64,000 nucleotides of DNA from Acetohalobium arabaticum DSM 5501 (lineage in GTDB: Bacteria; Bacillota; Halanaerobiia; Halobacteroidales; Acetohalobiaceae), in contig NC_014378.1 in the NCBI RefSeq assembly GCF_000144695.1, positions 1,152,781 to 1,216,780 of the forward strand, read 5' to 3'. The notes beneath the pieces are model-generated. The model was given only the letters and a program-made list of their open reading frames with translations. It did no database searches and was not told the DNA's origin. Position numbers and translations under genes: made by a program. Below, piece after piece: positions 1 through 8,327 of this stretch; within the stretch, counting starts at the first letter, position 1; each line of letters starts with the position of its first letter.

Positions 1-1
1 G

Positions 2-739
2 TGGATTGATCAGTTAAACTCCGACCACTGGCTTAGTGAAGAGTTAAGTGCTAATATTAATGAATCAATGGAGGATGTAATTAGACTGCGTGATATTGAA
101 GAGGGGCTGAATAATCTGGCAGATTATGAATATACCAAAGAGATTATTCTTGAGAATATGGATTTAGGTACCGGCAGTGCAGAAATTAATATTGCTATGC
201 AGGATCAGCTCTTTTATAATGTTATCAAGGAAGAGACTGGATTAGAGATTGAAGGTGATCATCATTTATTCAATCTTATTCAGGAATTAAGTGAAGCTAA
301 AGATAAGTATGATAAAGTAGCTCAGGCTTTAGCAGAGGTAGAAGAGAAGGGATATGGTATTGTTCAGCCGGAATTAGAAGATCTTGTTTTTGATGAACCG
401 GAATTAATAAAGCAGGGAGGCCAATTTGGTGTTAAACTGAATGCATCTGCTCCTTCTATTCATATGATTAGAGCCGATATTAATACTGAAGTTTCACCGG
501 TAGTAGGTACAGAAAAGCGGTGTGAAGAACTGATTGATTTTATGCAGGAGGAGTTTGAAGAGAATCCAGAGGCTATCTGGGATACTGACTTTTTAGGTCG
601 TTCTCTACATGATTTAGTTAAGGATGGTATTCAGAATAAGCTATATCGAATGCCTGAGAATGCCCAGAATAAATTACAGGATACTCTTCAAAAAGTAGTT
701 AATGAAGGCAGCGGAGGACTGATCTGTATTATATTATAA
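2..739 (+). CDS. spoIVA: Stage IV sporulation protein A, C-terminal part (5' end outside window)
   Basis: The frame is open from base 2, so the gene begins upstream of the window; about 245 C-terminal residues are present. The last residues, GGLICIIL, are the hallmark end of SpoIVA, the ATPase that polymerises on the forespore surface as the basement layer of the spore coat. The preceding acidic helical stretch and the central VKLNASAPSIHMI segment also fit the SpoIVA C-terminal region used for membrane anchoring and assembly. The N-terminal P-loop ATPase domain lies outside the window. A hairpin terminator follows directly. This is one of the clearest signs that the organism forms endospores. 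Confidence 0.9.
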   Translation, partial: WIDQLNSDHWLSEELSANINESMEDVIRLRDIEEGLNNLADYEYTKEIILENMDLGTGSAEINIAMQDQLFYNVIKEETGLEIEGDHHLFNLIQELSEAKDKYDKVAQALAEVEEKGYGIVQPELEDLVFDEPELIKQGGQFGVKLNASAPSIHMIRADINTEVSPVVGTEKRCEELIDFMQEEFEENPEAIWDTDFLGRSLHDLVKDGIQNKLYRMPENAQNKLQDTLQKVVNEGSGGLICIIL

Positions 740-760
740 TTTATAGCAATGATTCCCATT

Positions 761-800
761 AAATACCGGCTTTTTAGGCCGGTATTTTAATTTTTATAAC
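761..800 (+). terminator. Rho-independent terminator of spoIVA
   Basis: The inverted repeat AAATACCGGC/GCCGGTATTT with a short T-rich loop is followed by T-rich sequence. It lies about 20 bases after the spoIVA stop codon. Confidence 0.85.
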
Positions 801-900
801 TTTTTTTTCCTAAAATAAAGGAAAATATTGTTGAGATGACGAATAAAATTGATGATATAATAAATATTGATGTGTTATACTATTAAGGGAGGTGATTGAT

Positions 901-1200
901 TTGACAAAGACTGAGTTAGTTGATAGGATAGCAGATAAAACTGGATTAACTAAAAAAGATACTAAAGAAACAGTAGATGCTTTTACTGAGGTAGTTACTG
1001 AAACTCTCCAAGAAGAAGCAAATAAGGATGAAGATGAGAGGGATAAAGTCCAGTTAATTGGATTTGGAAGTTTTGAGGTTCGTGATCGTAGTGCCCGTAA
1101 AGGACGTAATCCGCAGACAGGCGAAGAAATTGAAATTCCTGCTCGCAAGGTTCCTGCCTTTAAAGCAGGTAAAGGATTAAAAGAGGCGGTTGATCAATAA
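901..1200 (+). CDS. hup: HU family DNA-binding protein
   Basis: This 99-residue histone-like protein carries the HU signature ([21 protein letters not shown]) and the C-terminal [12 protein letters not shown] motif. It is expected to form a dimer that bends and compacts DNA. I place the start at TTG 901, because the upstream GTG at 892 lies inside the Shine-Dalgarno AAGGGAGGTGAT; this gives the usual HU beginning [10 protein letters not shown]. The protein is slightly longer than the usual 90 residues because of an acidic insertion ([12 protein letters not shown]) before the beta-arm region. It is a single-gene unit between two terminators. Confidence 0.93.
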   Translation: MTKTELVDRIADKTGLTKKDTKETVDAFTEVVTETLQEEANKDEDERDKVQLIGFGSFEVRDRSARKGRNPQTGEEIEIPARKVPAFKAGKGLKEAVDQ

Positions 1201-1240
1201 TAAGTTAAAGATTCATTTTCTCATAATGTTTGGTTTATTT

Positions 1241-1275
1241 GTAGAAAGAGCATTTTGCTCTTTCTACTTTTTATA
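1241..1275 (+). terminator. Rho-independent terminator of HU gene
   Basis: A perfect hairpin, GTAGAAAGAGCA/TGCTCTTTCTAC, is followed by a T-run, 40 bases after the HU stop. Confidence 0.9.
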
Positions 1276-1331
1276 ATAAAGATTCAAATATAATATTTAA
1301 GCAAAGTAGCAGAGTAGGAGGGAACAAAATC

Positions 1332-2207
1332 ATGAGTCAAAAGGTGTATTTAAATGGTGAATTAGTAGAAAAGGATGAGGCTAAAGTTTCGGTTTGGGAC
1401 CATGGTTTTCTTTATGGTGACGGCATCTTTGAGGGGATTAGAGCCTATAATGGACGAATCTTTAGGTTTAAGCAGCATATTGATAGGCTTTATGAGTCTG
1501 CTAAAGCAATTATGCTTGATATTCCCTTAACAAAAGAAGAGATGGAAGAGGCTGTAATCGAAACAATTCAAGCTAATGAATTAGAGGACTGTTATATTCG
1601 CCTGGTAGTTTCTCGCGGTGTAGGTGACTTAGGTTTGAATCCTACATCCTGCCCAGAGTCTAATGTGATAATTATTGCTAGTGATATTGAGCTTTATCCA
1701 GAAAAGTTTTATAAGGAAGGTTTAGAAGTAGTTACTGTACCAACAAGAAGGAATATTCCTGAAGCCTTAAATCCAAGAATTAAGTCGCTGAACTATCTTA
1801 ATAATATCTTGGCTAAACTGGAAGCTAATCGGGCTGGAGTATTAGAAGCAGTTATGTTAAATAATGAAGGATATGTAGCAGAATGTACAGGAGATAATAT
1901 CTTTATCATTAAAGATGATACGTTAATTACTCCGCCAGTTTCTGCTGGAGCTCTAAAAGGGATTAAACGTGATGTAGTATTAGAAATAGCTCCTGAATTA
2001 GGTTTAGAAGTAAGAGAGGAATTATTTACCCGTCATGCTCTCTATACAGCTGATGAATGTTTCTTGAGCGGAACTGCTGCTGAGGTAGTTCCGGTAGTTA
2101 AAATAGATGATAGAGATATTGCTGACGGTACTCCTGGAGATTATACCTGGGATTTAATTGATAAGTTCAGAGAAAGGGCAAATAGTGAGGGAGAGCATAT
2201 TTATTAA
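1332..2207 (+). CDS. ilvE: Branched-chain amino acid aminotransferase (class IV)
   Basis: A 291-residue fold-type IV PLP aminotransferase, the normal length for IlvE. It is expected to catalyse the last step of valine, leucine and isoleucine synthesis, transferring amino groups between glutamate and the branched-chain 2-oxo acids. Visible family motifs are WDHGFLYGDGIFEGIRAY near residue 22, the PLP lysine in RIKSLNYLNN (about Lys151), the CTGDNIF motif (about 185-192) and SGTAAEV near the C-terminus. The start ATG has the site GTAGGAGGGAAC upstream. It is monocistronic, with a terminator after it. D-amino acid aminotransferase is the main alternative in this fold, but length and motifs favour IlvE. 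Confidence 0.92.
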   Translation: MSQKVYLNGELVEKDEAKVSVWDHGFLYGDGIFEGIRAYNGRIFRFKQHIDRLYESAKAIMLDIPLTKEEMEEAVIETIQANELEDCYIRLVVSRGVGDLGLNPTSCPESNVIIIASDIELYPEKFYKEGLEVVTVPTRRNIPEALNPRIKSLNYLNNILAKLEANRAGVLEAVMLNNEGYVAECTGDNIFIIKDDTLITPPVSAGALKGIKRDVVLEIAPELGLEVREELFTRHALYTADECFLSGTAAEVVPVVKIDDRDIADGTPGDYTWDLIDKFRERANSEGEHIY

Positions 2208-2234
2208 ATAAATAATATATAAATAATAAGTTTA

Positions 2235-2286
2235 AAAAGTCTATGGTTATTTCTTTTAAAAGAGATAACTGTAGGCTTTTTTTATT
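2235..2286 (+). terminator. Terminator of ilvE
   Basis: A long imperfect hairpin is formed by AGTCTATGGTTATTTCTTTT and a near-complementary partner ending in TGTAGGCT, with G-U pairs, followed by seven Ts. Confidence 0.8.
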
Positions 2287-2367
2287 ATAATTGGTAGTTA
2301 ATAATAGTTTTTGCCAGCAAAAAAGAGCTTACCTCTATTAATTAAGCTTTAAAATTAATAAATTTTA

Positions 2368-2416
2368 TTGCTTTTTGGAAACTACCATGTTATAATGTTT
2401 ACTGTTGTTGAACAAC
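2368..2416 (+). promoter_or_regulatory. Promoter and palindromic operator of the threonine operon
   Basis: TTGCTT (2368-2373), 17 bases, TATAAT (2391-2396) form a sigma-A type promoter. Just downstream, at the expected start of transcription, lies the perfect palindrome GTTGTT-G-AACAAC (2404-2416). A palindrome overlapping the start point is typical of a repressor site. The first gene of the operon encodes a helix-turn-helix plus ACT protein, which makes amino-acid-controlled autoregulation plausible, but this is inference. Confidence 0.6.
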
Positions 2417-2449
2417 TATCCATTATAAGTGGACAAAGTAGGTGATTTA

Positions 2450-2905
2450 ATGAGAGAGAGTAGTAATGAGTATTATGTGGTTCATAAAGATATTCTTCCT
2501 ACAGCAATTGTTAAAACAGTTAAGGCTAAACAGCTTTTGAAATCAGGAGGAGTAGATAACGTCAGTGAAGCTGTAGAAAGGATAGGTTTAAGCAGAAGTG
2601 CCTATTATAAGTATAAAGATTACGCTTTTCCTTTTTTAGAAGATACTCAGCAGAAGGTAATTACTTTATCTCTGCTTTTAAAGCATGAATCTGGTGTTTT
2701 ATCGCAGGTTATTAATGAGATAGCTAAAGTCAAAGGCAATATTCTTACAATTAATCAAGGGATACCTCTGCAGGGAGTGGCTAATGCTACTATTACTATT
2801 GAAACTATCGAGATGATTTCTGATGTAGATGGTTTAATGGAGGACTTGGATGGATTATCCGGCATACAGAAGGTAGAGATTATTGGCCGTAACTTTAAAT
2901 ATTAA
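2450..2905 (+). CDS. pheB: ACT-domain regulator of the PheB/UPF0735 family
   Basis: The 151-residue protein has an N-terminal helix-turn-helix-like segment (VSEAVERIGLSRSAYYKYKD, residues about 35-55) followed by one ACT domain (from about residue 70), the usual layout of the PheB/UPF0735 family. ACT domains bind amino acids; a Bacillus member of this family is reported to be a threonine-responsive regulator. The start is ATG 2450, served by TAGGTGAT; the in-frame GTG at 2429 has no good ribosome site. It lies 16 bases upstream of hom, so it probably senses an end product of the operon and controls it through the palindrome at 2404-2416. Target and ligand are inferred. Confidence 0.85.
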   Translation: MRESSNEYYVVHKDILPTAIVKTVKAKQLLKSGGVDNVSEAVERIGLSRSAYYKYKDYAFPFLEDTQQKVITLSLLLKHESGVLSQVINEIAKVKGNILTINQGIPLQGVANATITIETIEMISDVDGLMEDLDGLSGIQKVEIIGRNFKY

Positions 2906-2921
2906 TTAAGGAGGATTTAGT

Positions 2922-4211
2922 ATGGGTAAATCAGTAGTTAAAGTAGCAATTTTAGGATTAGGTACTGTTGGTAGCGGAGTAGCAAAACTGTTGTTGGAGA
3001 ATAATCAGAATATAAATCAAAAGATTGATAATGAAGTGAAATTAGTTAAGGTTCTGGATAAGGACTTAACTAGGGAGCGGGAAGTTGATATACCTGCTGA
3101 GATGATGACGGATAATCCTGAAGATATATTATCAAATCCGGAAATAGATGTTGTTGTGGAGACTATAGGCGGGGTTGGCCCGGCTAAAGAATTAGTTACA
3201 GAGGCTTTAGAGGTTAAAAAGAATGTGGTTACAGCCAATAAAGAGATGGTGGCCAAATATGGAAGTGAATTGTTGGAATTATCCGATGAGAATGGAGTAG
3301 ATTTCTATTTTGAGGCCAGTGTCGGTGGAGGAATTCCGATTATTAGATCATTAAAGGAGTCTTTAACAGCTAATAGGATTCAGGAAGTAATGGGAATTGT
3401 CAATGGAACTACTAATTATATCTTAACTAAGATGATTCAGGAAGGTGCTAAGTTCGAAGATGTACTGGCTGAAGCCCAGCAGAAGGGCTATGCAGAGCCT
3501 GATCCTACAGCAGATATAGAAGGCTATGATGCTGCTTATAAATTATCTATTTTATCAGCTATTGCTTTTGGTTCACCAGTTGATGTAGATGATATTCATT
3601 TAGAAGGAATTTCGGATATTAAGCAAGAAGATATTACATATGCCAAGGAATTAGGGTATGTAATTAAGCTTTTAGCTATTGGTAAAGAAGCGGATGGAGA
3701 GATAGAGGTAAGAGTCCATCCTACCATGATTCCTAATGAGCACCCTTTAGCTGCAGTGAATAACGTTTTTAATGCTGTTTTTGTAAAAGGACATGCAGTT
3801 GGGGAATTAATGTATTATGGTCGTGGAGCAGGTTCGATGCCGACCGGGAGTGCTATTGTAGCAGATGTAATGGATATTGCCCGCAATATTAATTATAGAG
3901 CAAATAATCGTATTTCCTGCAGCTGTTATGAAGATAAAGATATAAAGCCGATGTTTGATATTACTGCTAAGTATTATATTCGATTAGAAGTTATAGATGA
4001 GCCTGGGGTTTTAGCTTCGGTATCCAGTATTTTTGGCAAGAATAATGTCAGTATTGAGTCGGTGATTCAGAAAGGAAAGATAGATAAGACAGTTCCTTTA
4101 GTCTTGGTTACTCATCAAGTAACTGAGGGCGATATTCAGACTGCTTTAAAAGAAATTAAGGAATTAGATGAAGTTAAAGAACTTAGTAGTTTAATTAGAG
4201 TTGAAGATTAG
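2922..4211 (+). CDS. hom: Homoserine dehydrogenase with C-terminal ACT domain
   Basis: At 429 residues this is a full-length monofunctional homoserine dehydrogenase, reducing aspartate semialdehyde to homoserine with NAD(P)H. The N-terminal nucleotide fold shows GLGTVGSGVAK (about residues 12-22); the catalytic part shows TANKEMVAKYG and the substrate region SVGGGIPIIRSLKE, followed by NGTTNYIL and GYAEPDPTADIEGYDA. The last 80 residues form an ACT domain (EVIDEPGVLASVSSIFG), which usually gives feedback inhibition by threonine. It has a strong ribosome site (AAGGAGGATTTAGT) and is followed 23 bases later by lysC in the same operon. Confidence 0.96.
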   Translation: MGKSVVKVAILGLGTVGSGVAKLLLENNQNINQKIDNEVKLVKVLDKDLTREREVDIPAEMMTDNPEDILSNPEIDVVVETIGGVGPAKELVTEALEVKKNVVTANKEMVAKYGSELLELSDENGVDFYFEASVGGGIPIIRSLKESLTANRIQEVMGIVNGTTNYILTKMIQEGAKFEDVLAEAQQKGYAEPDPTADIEGYDAAYKLSILSAIAFGSPVDVDDIHLEGISDIKQEDITYAKELGYVIKLLAIGKEADGEIEVRVHPTMIPNEHPLAAVNNVFNAVFVKGHAVGELMYYGRGAGSMPTGSAIVADVMDIARNINYRANNRISCSCYEDKDIKPMFDITAKYYIRLEVIDEPGVLASVSSIFGKNNVSIESVIQKGKIDKTVPLVLVTHQVTEGDIQTALKEIKELDEVKELSSLIRVED

Positions 4212-4234
4212 AGAAGCAAAAGGAGGCGATGGAA

Positions 4235-5476
4235 ATGGGATTAATTGTACAGAAATACGGTGGTACTTCAGTAGCAAATCCGGATAGAATTAAGAAAGTA
4301 GCAGAGAGGATAGTAAAGAGAAAACATGAAGGTGATCAGGTAGTTGCCGTTGTTTCGGCTTTAGGGAATACTACTGATGAATTAATAGAGCTATCGCGTG
4401 AGATTACCGATAATCCGCCGAAACGAGAGTATGATATGTTAGTCTCTACTGGAGAACAGGTATCTGTAGCTTTATTGGCAATGGCTATTAATGAATTAGG
4501 AGAGGAAGTAATTTCATTAACCGGTTCTCAGGTGGGAATTATTACTGATGATCTTCATTCTAAGGCTCAGATTTTGAAGATAGATTCTAGTAGATTAGAG
4601 AAGGAGTTATCTAAGGATAAGATAGTGGTAGTAGCAGGCTTTCAAGGAGTGACTATTAATAATGATATTACTACTCTAGGACGCGGTGGCTCTGATACAA
4701 CAGCTGTAGCCTTGGCAACTAAGCTGGATGCTGAGGTCTGCGAGATCTATACTGATGTAGATGGTATTTATACAGCTGACCCACGGACAGTAGAGGCTGC
4801 TTCTAAGTTAAAGGGAATCTCCTATGATGAGATGTTGGAACTGGCTAACTTAGGGGCGCAGGTTCTACAGCCTAGATCAGTGGAGTTTGCTAAAAATTAT
4901 GGAATTAAATTGGCAGTAAGATCAAGCTTCAATCATAAACCGGGTACTTATGTTAAGGAGGTAGGAAAATTGGAAAAGGATAGAGTAGTTACAGGAGTGG
5001 CTTGTAGCACTGATGATATCAAAATTTCGTTGATTGGAGTACCAGACAGACCGGGAATAGCCTATCAGATCTTTGAGGCGTTAGCTGAAGCCAGTATCAA
5101 TGTAGATATGATTATTCAGAATGTTCACCGGGGGGAGGTAAATGATATTACCTTTACTATTGATGATGAGAACTTAAATGAAGCTAAAGCTCTTTTAGAT
5201 AAACTACAGAATGAGTTAGCAATTGAAAATATTGTCTATGATTCTGAAGTAGCTAAAGTATCCATCGTTGGAGCGGGAATGGTTACTAATCCTGGAGTAG
5301 CAGCCGAAATGTTTGAAGCATTGGCCAGTCAGGACATTAATATTGAAATGATCAGTACTTCTGAAATTAAGGTTTCCTGTCTAATAAATAAGTCTGATGC
5401 TGATAAAGCAGTGCAGGCTATTCATGATAGTTTTGATTTAGGTAATGTAGAAGAAGCAAGTGATGGTAATGTATAG
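4235..5476 (+). CDS. lysC: Aspartate kinase
   Basis: A 413-residue monofunctional aspartokinase, which phosphorylates aspartate at the head of the threonine, lysine and methionine pathway. KYGGTSVA near the N-terminus and GRGGSDTTAVALA (around 150) are the kinase signatures, and two ACT domains occupy roughly the last 145 residues. I start it at ATG 4235, because AGGAGG at 4221-4226 is only two bases from the ATG at 4229 but eight from 4235. The C-terminal coding end overlaps the start of thrB, suggesting translational coupling. The ACT pair predicts feedback control by threonine and/or lysine; which one cannot be read from the sequence. Confidence 0.95.
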   Translation: MGLIVQKYGGTSVANPDRIKKVAERIVKRKHEGDQVVAVVSALGNTTDELIELSREITDNPPKREYDMLVSTGEQVSVALLAMAINELGEEVISLTGSQVGIITDDLHSKAQILKIDSSRLEKELSKDKIVVVAGFQGVTINNDITTLGRGGSDTTAVALATKLDAEVCEIYTDVDGIYTADPRTVEAASKLKGISYDEMLELANLGAQVLQPRSVEFAKNYGIKLAVRSSFNHKPGTYVKEVGKLEKDRVVTGVACSTDDIKISLIGVPDRPGIAYQIFEALAEASINVDMIIQNVHRGEVNDITFTIDDENLNEAKALLDKLQNELAIENIVYDSEVAKVSIVGAGMVTNPGVAAEMFEALASQDINIEMISTSEIKVSCLINKSDADKAVQAIHDSFDLGNVEEASDGNV

Positions 5477-6368
5477 AGTAAAGGTCCCGGCTACTACTGC
5501 TAACCTGGGACCCGGCTTTGATATTTTAGGCATGGCTTTAGATCTTTATAATATAATCGAAGTTAAAGAGACTGATAGAGGATTAAATATAGATATAGAG
5601 GGTTTAGGGGCTAAAGAGCTGCCTACTGATAAAAGTAATTTAGTCTATCAGACTATGGATTATCTCTTTGACAAAGCTGATTATAGGCCGGCCGGTTTAG
5701 ATATTAAGCTGATTAATCAGATTCCTATTGCCAGGGGATTAGGCAGCAGTGCTACTATAATAGTCGGAGGCTTAGTTCTAGCCAATACTTTGGCTGGAAC
5801 TCCTTTTTCGAATGATCAACTATTGAATTTTGCTGCTGAAATCGAAGGCCATCCGGATAATGTAGCTCCAGCATTATTGGGAGGAGTAGTTATTTCAGTA
5901 ATTACAGATCAGGAAGAAATTATTTATAAGAAGATTAAGGCGCCTGAATTGAAGACGGTAGTTGGTATTCCTGACTTTAAACTATCAACTACTGAAGCAA
6001 GAGAGGTGCTGCCCGCTCAGGTAACCTTCAATGATGCTGTCTTTAACTGCAGTCGGGTGGGACTTTTAGTTTCTGCTTTCATGACTGAGGATTATGATTT
6101 ATTAGCTACTTGTTTTGAGGACAGGCTCCATCAGTCTTATCGCCAAGACTTAGTTCCAGGAATGGGCGAAGTAATAAAAGAGGCTAAGGATGACGGGGCT
6201 TTGGCAATTGCTTTAAGCGGAGCCGGCCCTTCAATAGTGGCTTTGACTTTAGAAAATGAAGTTGAGGTAGGAGAGACTATAGTTCGGGTTTTTGCACAAC
6301 ATGGAATTAAAGCTAATTATAAAGTAGCAGAACCTAATTCGACAGGAGTAATTGTTGAAAATCTTTAA
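5469..6368 (+). CDS. thrB: Homoserine kinase (GHMP family)
   Basis: A 299-residue GHMP kinase that phosphorylates homoserine, the step before threonine synthase. The N-terminus VPATTANLGPGFD and the phosphate-binding loop PIARGLGSSATIIVGG (about 87-102) are diagnostic, as is the C-terminal LSGAGPSIVAL. ATG 5469 is preferred over the in-frame GTG 5460 and ATG 5463 because it gives the standard start MYRVKVPATTANLG; it overlaps lysC by eight bases and has only a weak ribosome site of its own, consistent with coupling. The partner thrC is not in this operon but at 36.5 kb. Confidence 0.93.
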   Translation: MYRVKVPATTANLGPGFDILGMALDLYNIIEVKETDRGLNIDIEGLGAKELPTDKSNLVYQTMDYLFDKADYRPAGLDIKLINQIPIARGLGSSATIIVGGLVLANTLAGTPFSNDQLLNFAAEIEGHPDNVAPALLGGVVISVITDQEEIIYKKIKAPELKTVVGIPDFKLSTTEAREVLPAQVTFNDAVFNCSRVGLLVSAFMTEDYDLLATCFEDRLHQSYRQDLVPGMGEVIKEAKDDGALAIALSGAGPSIVALTLENEVEVGETIVRVFAQHGIKANYKVAEPNSTGVIVENL

Positions 6369-6371
6369 AAC

Positions 6372-6461
6372 AAGCAGTTTTAAGTATATAATTGCAGGAA
6401 AGCAGAAGGGAGCAAATGGTTTTGAAACCAAAAAAGTACTTAGTTTTATTATTAACTGCTT
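6372..6461 (+). promoter_or_regulatory. Candidate structured RNA leader upstream of the MetH-like gene
   Basis: Between thrB and the MetH-like gene, nested complementary pairs form a junction: AAGCAGTT (6372-6379) with AACTGCTT (6454-6461), TAAGTA (6381-6386) with TACTTA (6437-6442), TTGC (6392-6395) with GCAA (6412-6415), and hairpin TGGTT/AACCA (6417-6430). A terminator hairpin at 6495-6520 follows, ending only 19 bases before the ribosome site of the downstream gene. Aptamer-like junction plus terminator is a riboswitch-style layout, but it matches no riboswitch consensus I can recall (SAM, cobalamin, THF, T-box). It could instead be the untranslated 3' end of the thr operon. Confidence 0.4.
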
Positions 6462-6494
6462 AGCAGCTAATCTGGACTTTTAAATACTTTACAG

Positions 6495-6528
6495 AGCCTC
6501 TTCTCAATTGAGAAGAGGCTTTTCAAAT
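6495..6528 (+). terminator. Terminator/attenuator hairpin before the MetH-like gene
   Basis: A 13-base perfect inverted repeat, AGCCTCTTCTCAA/TTGAGAAGAGGCT, is followed by TTTTC. It either ends the thr operon or attenuates transcription into the MetH-like gene, whose Shine-Dalgarno is at 6539-6544. Confidence 0.8.
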
Positions 6529-6553
6529 TCTAACTATGAGGAGGCAGAAGAGA

Positions 6554-8242
6554 ATGAAATCAGATTTTTTAACAGAATTGGAATCGGAAGTTTTATTATT
6601 TGATGGGGCCATGGGAACGCAGCTACAGCAGGCAGGATTGGGGACAGATACGGCCCCTGAAGCATGGAATTTAGAGAATCCAAAAGCAATTAAGAAGATT
6701 CATAAGAGTTATCTAGCAGCAGGCAGTAGAGTAATTCAGACCAATACCTTTGGTGCCAATTGTATAAAGTTAGGAAAGTACGACCTAGAGGATAAAGTTA
6801 CAGAGATTAATCAGGCAGCAGTAGAGATAGCTAAAGAGGTGCAGAAGGACGGCTATGTAGCCGGTTCTATAGGGCCGTTGGGTAAGTTATTTGCTCCTAT
6901 GGGGACTCTAACCTTTAGAGAAGGTGTTGATGTCTTTGCTGAACAGATTAGAGCCTTAGTTAATGCAGGAGTAGATGTAATCAGTTTTGAGACTATGAAT
7001 GATCTTCAGGAGCTTAGGGCAGCAGTAGTTGCAGCTAAAGAAGTAACCAGTGAGGTGCCGATCATAGCCCAGATGACCTTTGATGAAAATTTGCGGTCTT
7101 TAAGCGGAACCAATCCTCAGATAGCAGCAACAGTTCTGGACTCTTTAGGAGCTGATATTATTGGTGCTAACTGCAGTCTAGGGCCGCAGGGTTTATTGGA
7201 GGTATTGAAGGCATTGAATCGAACTACTGACAAACCGATAATTATTCAGCCTAATGCTGGGCTGCCTGAAATAGTAGATGGTGAGACAGTATACCAGCAG
7301 TCGCCAGAGGAGATGGCTGAGTATATAAAGAGATTTGTTCAGGAAGGTGCAAATATTATTGGTGGCTGCTGCGGAACATCTCCAGAGCATATTAAGGCTT
7401 TTGCCGAAAAGCTTAGTCGGTTAGAGCCTAAAAGATCTGCAGCTGATAAGAAGTTCAGATTAGCCAGCGGTATGGAGTTAGTTGAGTTAAGTGAAGACAG
7501 CAGAAGTCTAATGATTGGAGAACAGATTAATACTGACAGCGATAAAAGATTAACAGAAGAGATTAAAGACCAGGTGGAAGCTGGTGCCCAGGTTTTAAAT
7601 ATCAATGTAGATGGAACAGATATTGATGGAGTAGAGATACAGCAGGTAGTAGAGAGGGTTCAGAAGACTTCCCGGGCATCGATGGCCATTGATACTGCTG
7701 ATATAGAAGTGTTAGAAGCTGGCCTGGAAGCATTTGTTGGTAAAGCCTTGATTAATTCAGTTACCGGCCGAGAAGAGGATTTAAATAGGATTTTACCTCT
7801 GGCTAAGAAGTATGGTGCCGGCTTAATCTGTTCAACAGTGGATGATGATGGTATTCCTGGTACTGCTGAAAAAAGAGTTGAGATAGCCAAAAGGATCAAA
7901 CAGCAGACCGGGGAATACGGTATTGCTCCAGAAGATCTATTGATTAATCCAGTAGCTGTAACTGTTAGCAGCCAACAGGAAGCAGCAATTGAGACACTAC
8001 AGGCTATAAAGCTAATTAAGGAACATCTGGATTTGAAGACGGTACTGCAGGTTGATAATATTTCCGATAAGTTGCCTAAAAGACTGCTTTTAGATCGAAC
8101 CTTTATATCTATGGCATTAGGCTATGGTTTGGATGCTTATATAATTGATCCTTTGAATGAAGAAATAAGAGAGACAATTTTAGCTGCGGAAGTTTTAGTA
8201 AACAGAGACCGAGATGCTGAAAGATATATTACCGAATTTTAA
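6554..8242 (+). CDS. MetH-like protein: homocysteine methyltransferase plus pterin-binding domains only
   Basis: The 562-residue protein holds an N-terminal homocysteine S-methyltransferase barrel (FDGAMGTQLQ, FGANCIKLG, and zinc-ligand motifs GANCSLGPQG and GGCCGTSPEH) followed by a pterin-binding barrel (IGEQINTDSDKR, NSVTGREEDLNRILPLAKKYG, IDPLNEEIRE). It stops there: the cobalamin-binding and reactivation domains of full MetH (about 1,200 residues) are missing. Such two-domain proteins occur in anaerobes and would need a separate corrinoid protein, which is not in this window. The start is ATG 6554, nine bases after AGGAGG; the ATG at 6536 is part of that ribosome site. The leader and attenuator upstream suggest RNA-level control. 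Confidence 0.85.
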   Translation: MKSDFLTELESEVLLFDGAMGTQLQQAGLGTDTAPEAWNLENPKAIKKIHKSYLAAGSRVIQTNTFGANCIKLGKYDLEDKVTEINQAAVEIAKEVQKDGYVAGSIGPLGKLFAPMGTLTFREGVDVFAEQIRALVNAGVDVISFETMNDLQELRAAVVAAKEVTSEVPIIAQMTFDENLRSLSGTNPQIAATVLDSLGADIIGANCSLGPQGLLEVLKALNRTTDKPIIIQPNAGLPEIVDGETVYQQSPEEMAEYIKRFVQEGANIIGGCCGTSPEHIKAFAEKLSRLEPKRSAADKKFRLASGMELVELSEDSRSLMIGEQINTDSDKRLTEEIKDQVEAGAQVLNINVDGTDIDGVEIQQVVERVQKTSRASMAIDTADIEVLEAGLEAFVGKALINSVTGREEDLNRILPLAKKYGAGLICSTVDDDGIPGTAEKRVEIAKRIKQQTGEYGIAPEDLLINPVAVTVSSQQEAAIETLQAIKLIKEHLDLKTVLQVDNISDKLPKRLLLDRTFISMALGYGLDAYIIDPLNEEIRETILAAEVLVNRDRDAERYITEF

Positions 8243-8327
8243 AATGATCTGTTATCACTTTCTTGTAATATTTTATTTATAGTTTGAAAAACTAATTAAT
8301 AGCAGACTATTACAAGGGAGTGAAACA

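Noticed and set aside
2292-2385. T-box or lysine riboswitch upstream of the hom operon
   Set aside because: There is a GGTAGTT/AACTACC pair but no T-box sequence, no lysine-riboswitch pattern, and the promoter lies at the 3' side of this stretch.
6249-6431. 60-residue minus-strand frame over the thrB end and leader
   Set aside because: Low-complexity hydrophobic and aromatic composition, no ribosome site, and it overlaps the structured leader.
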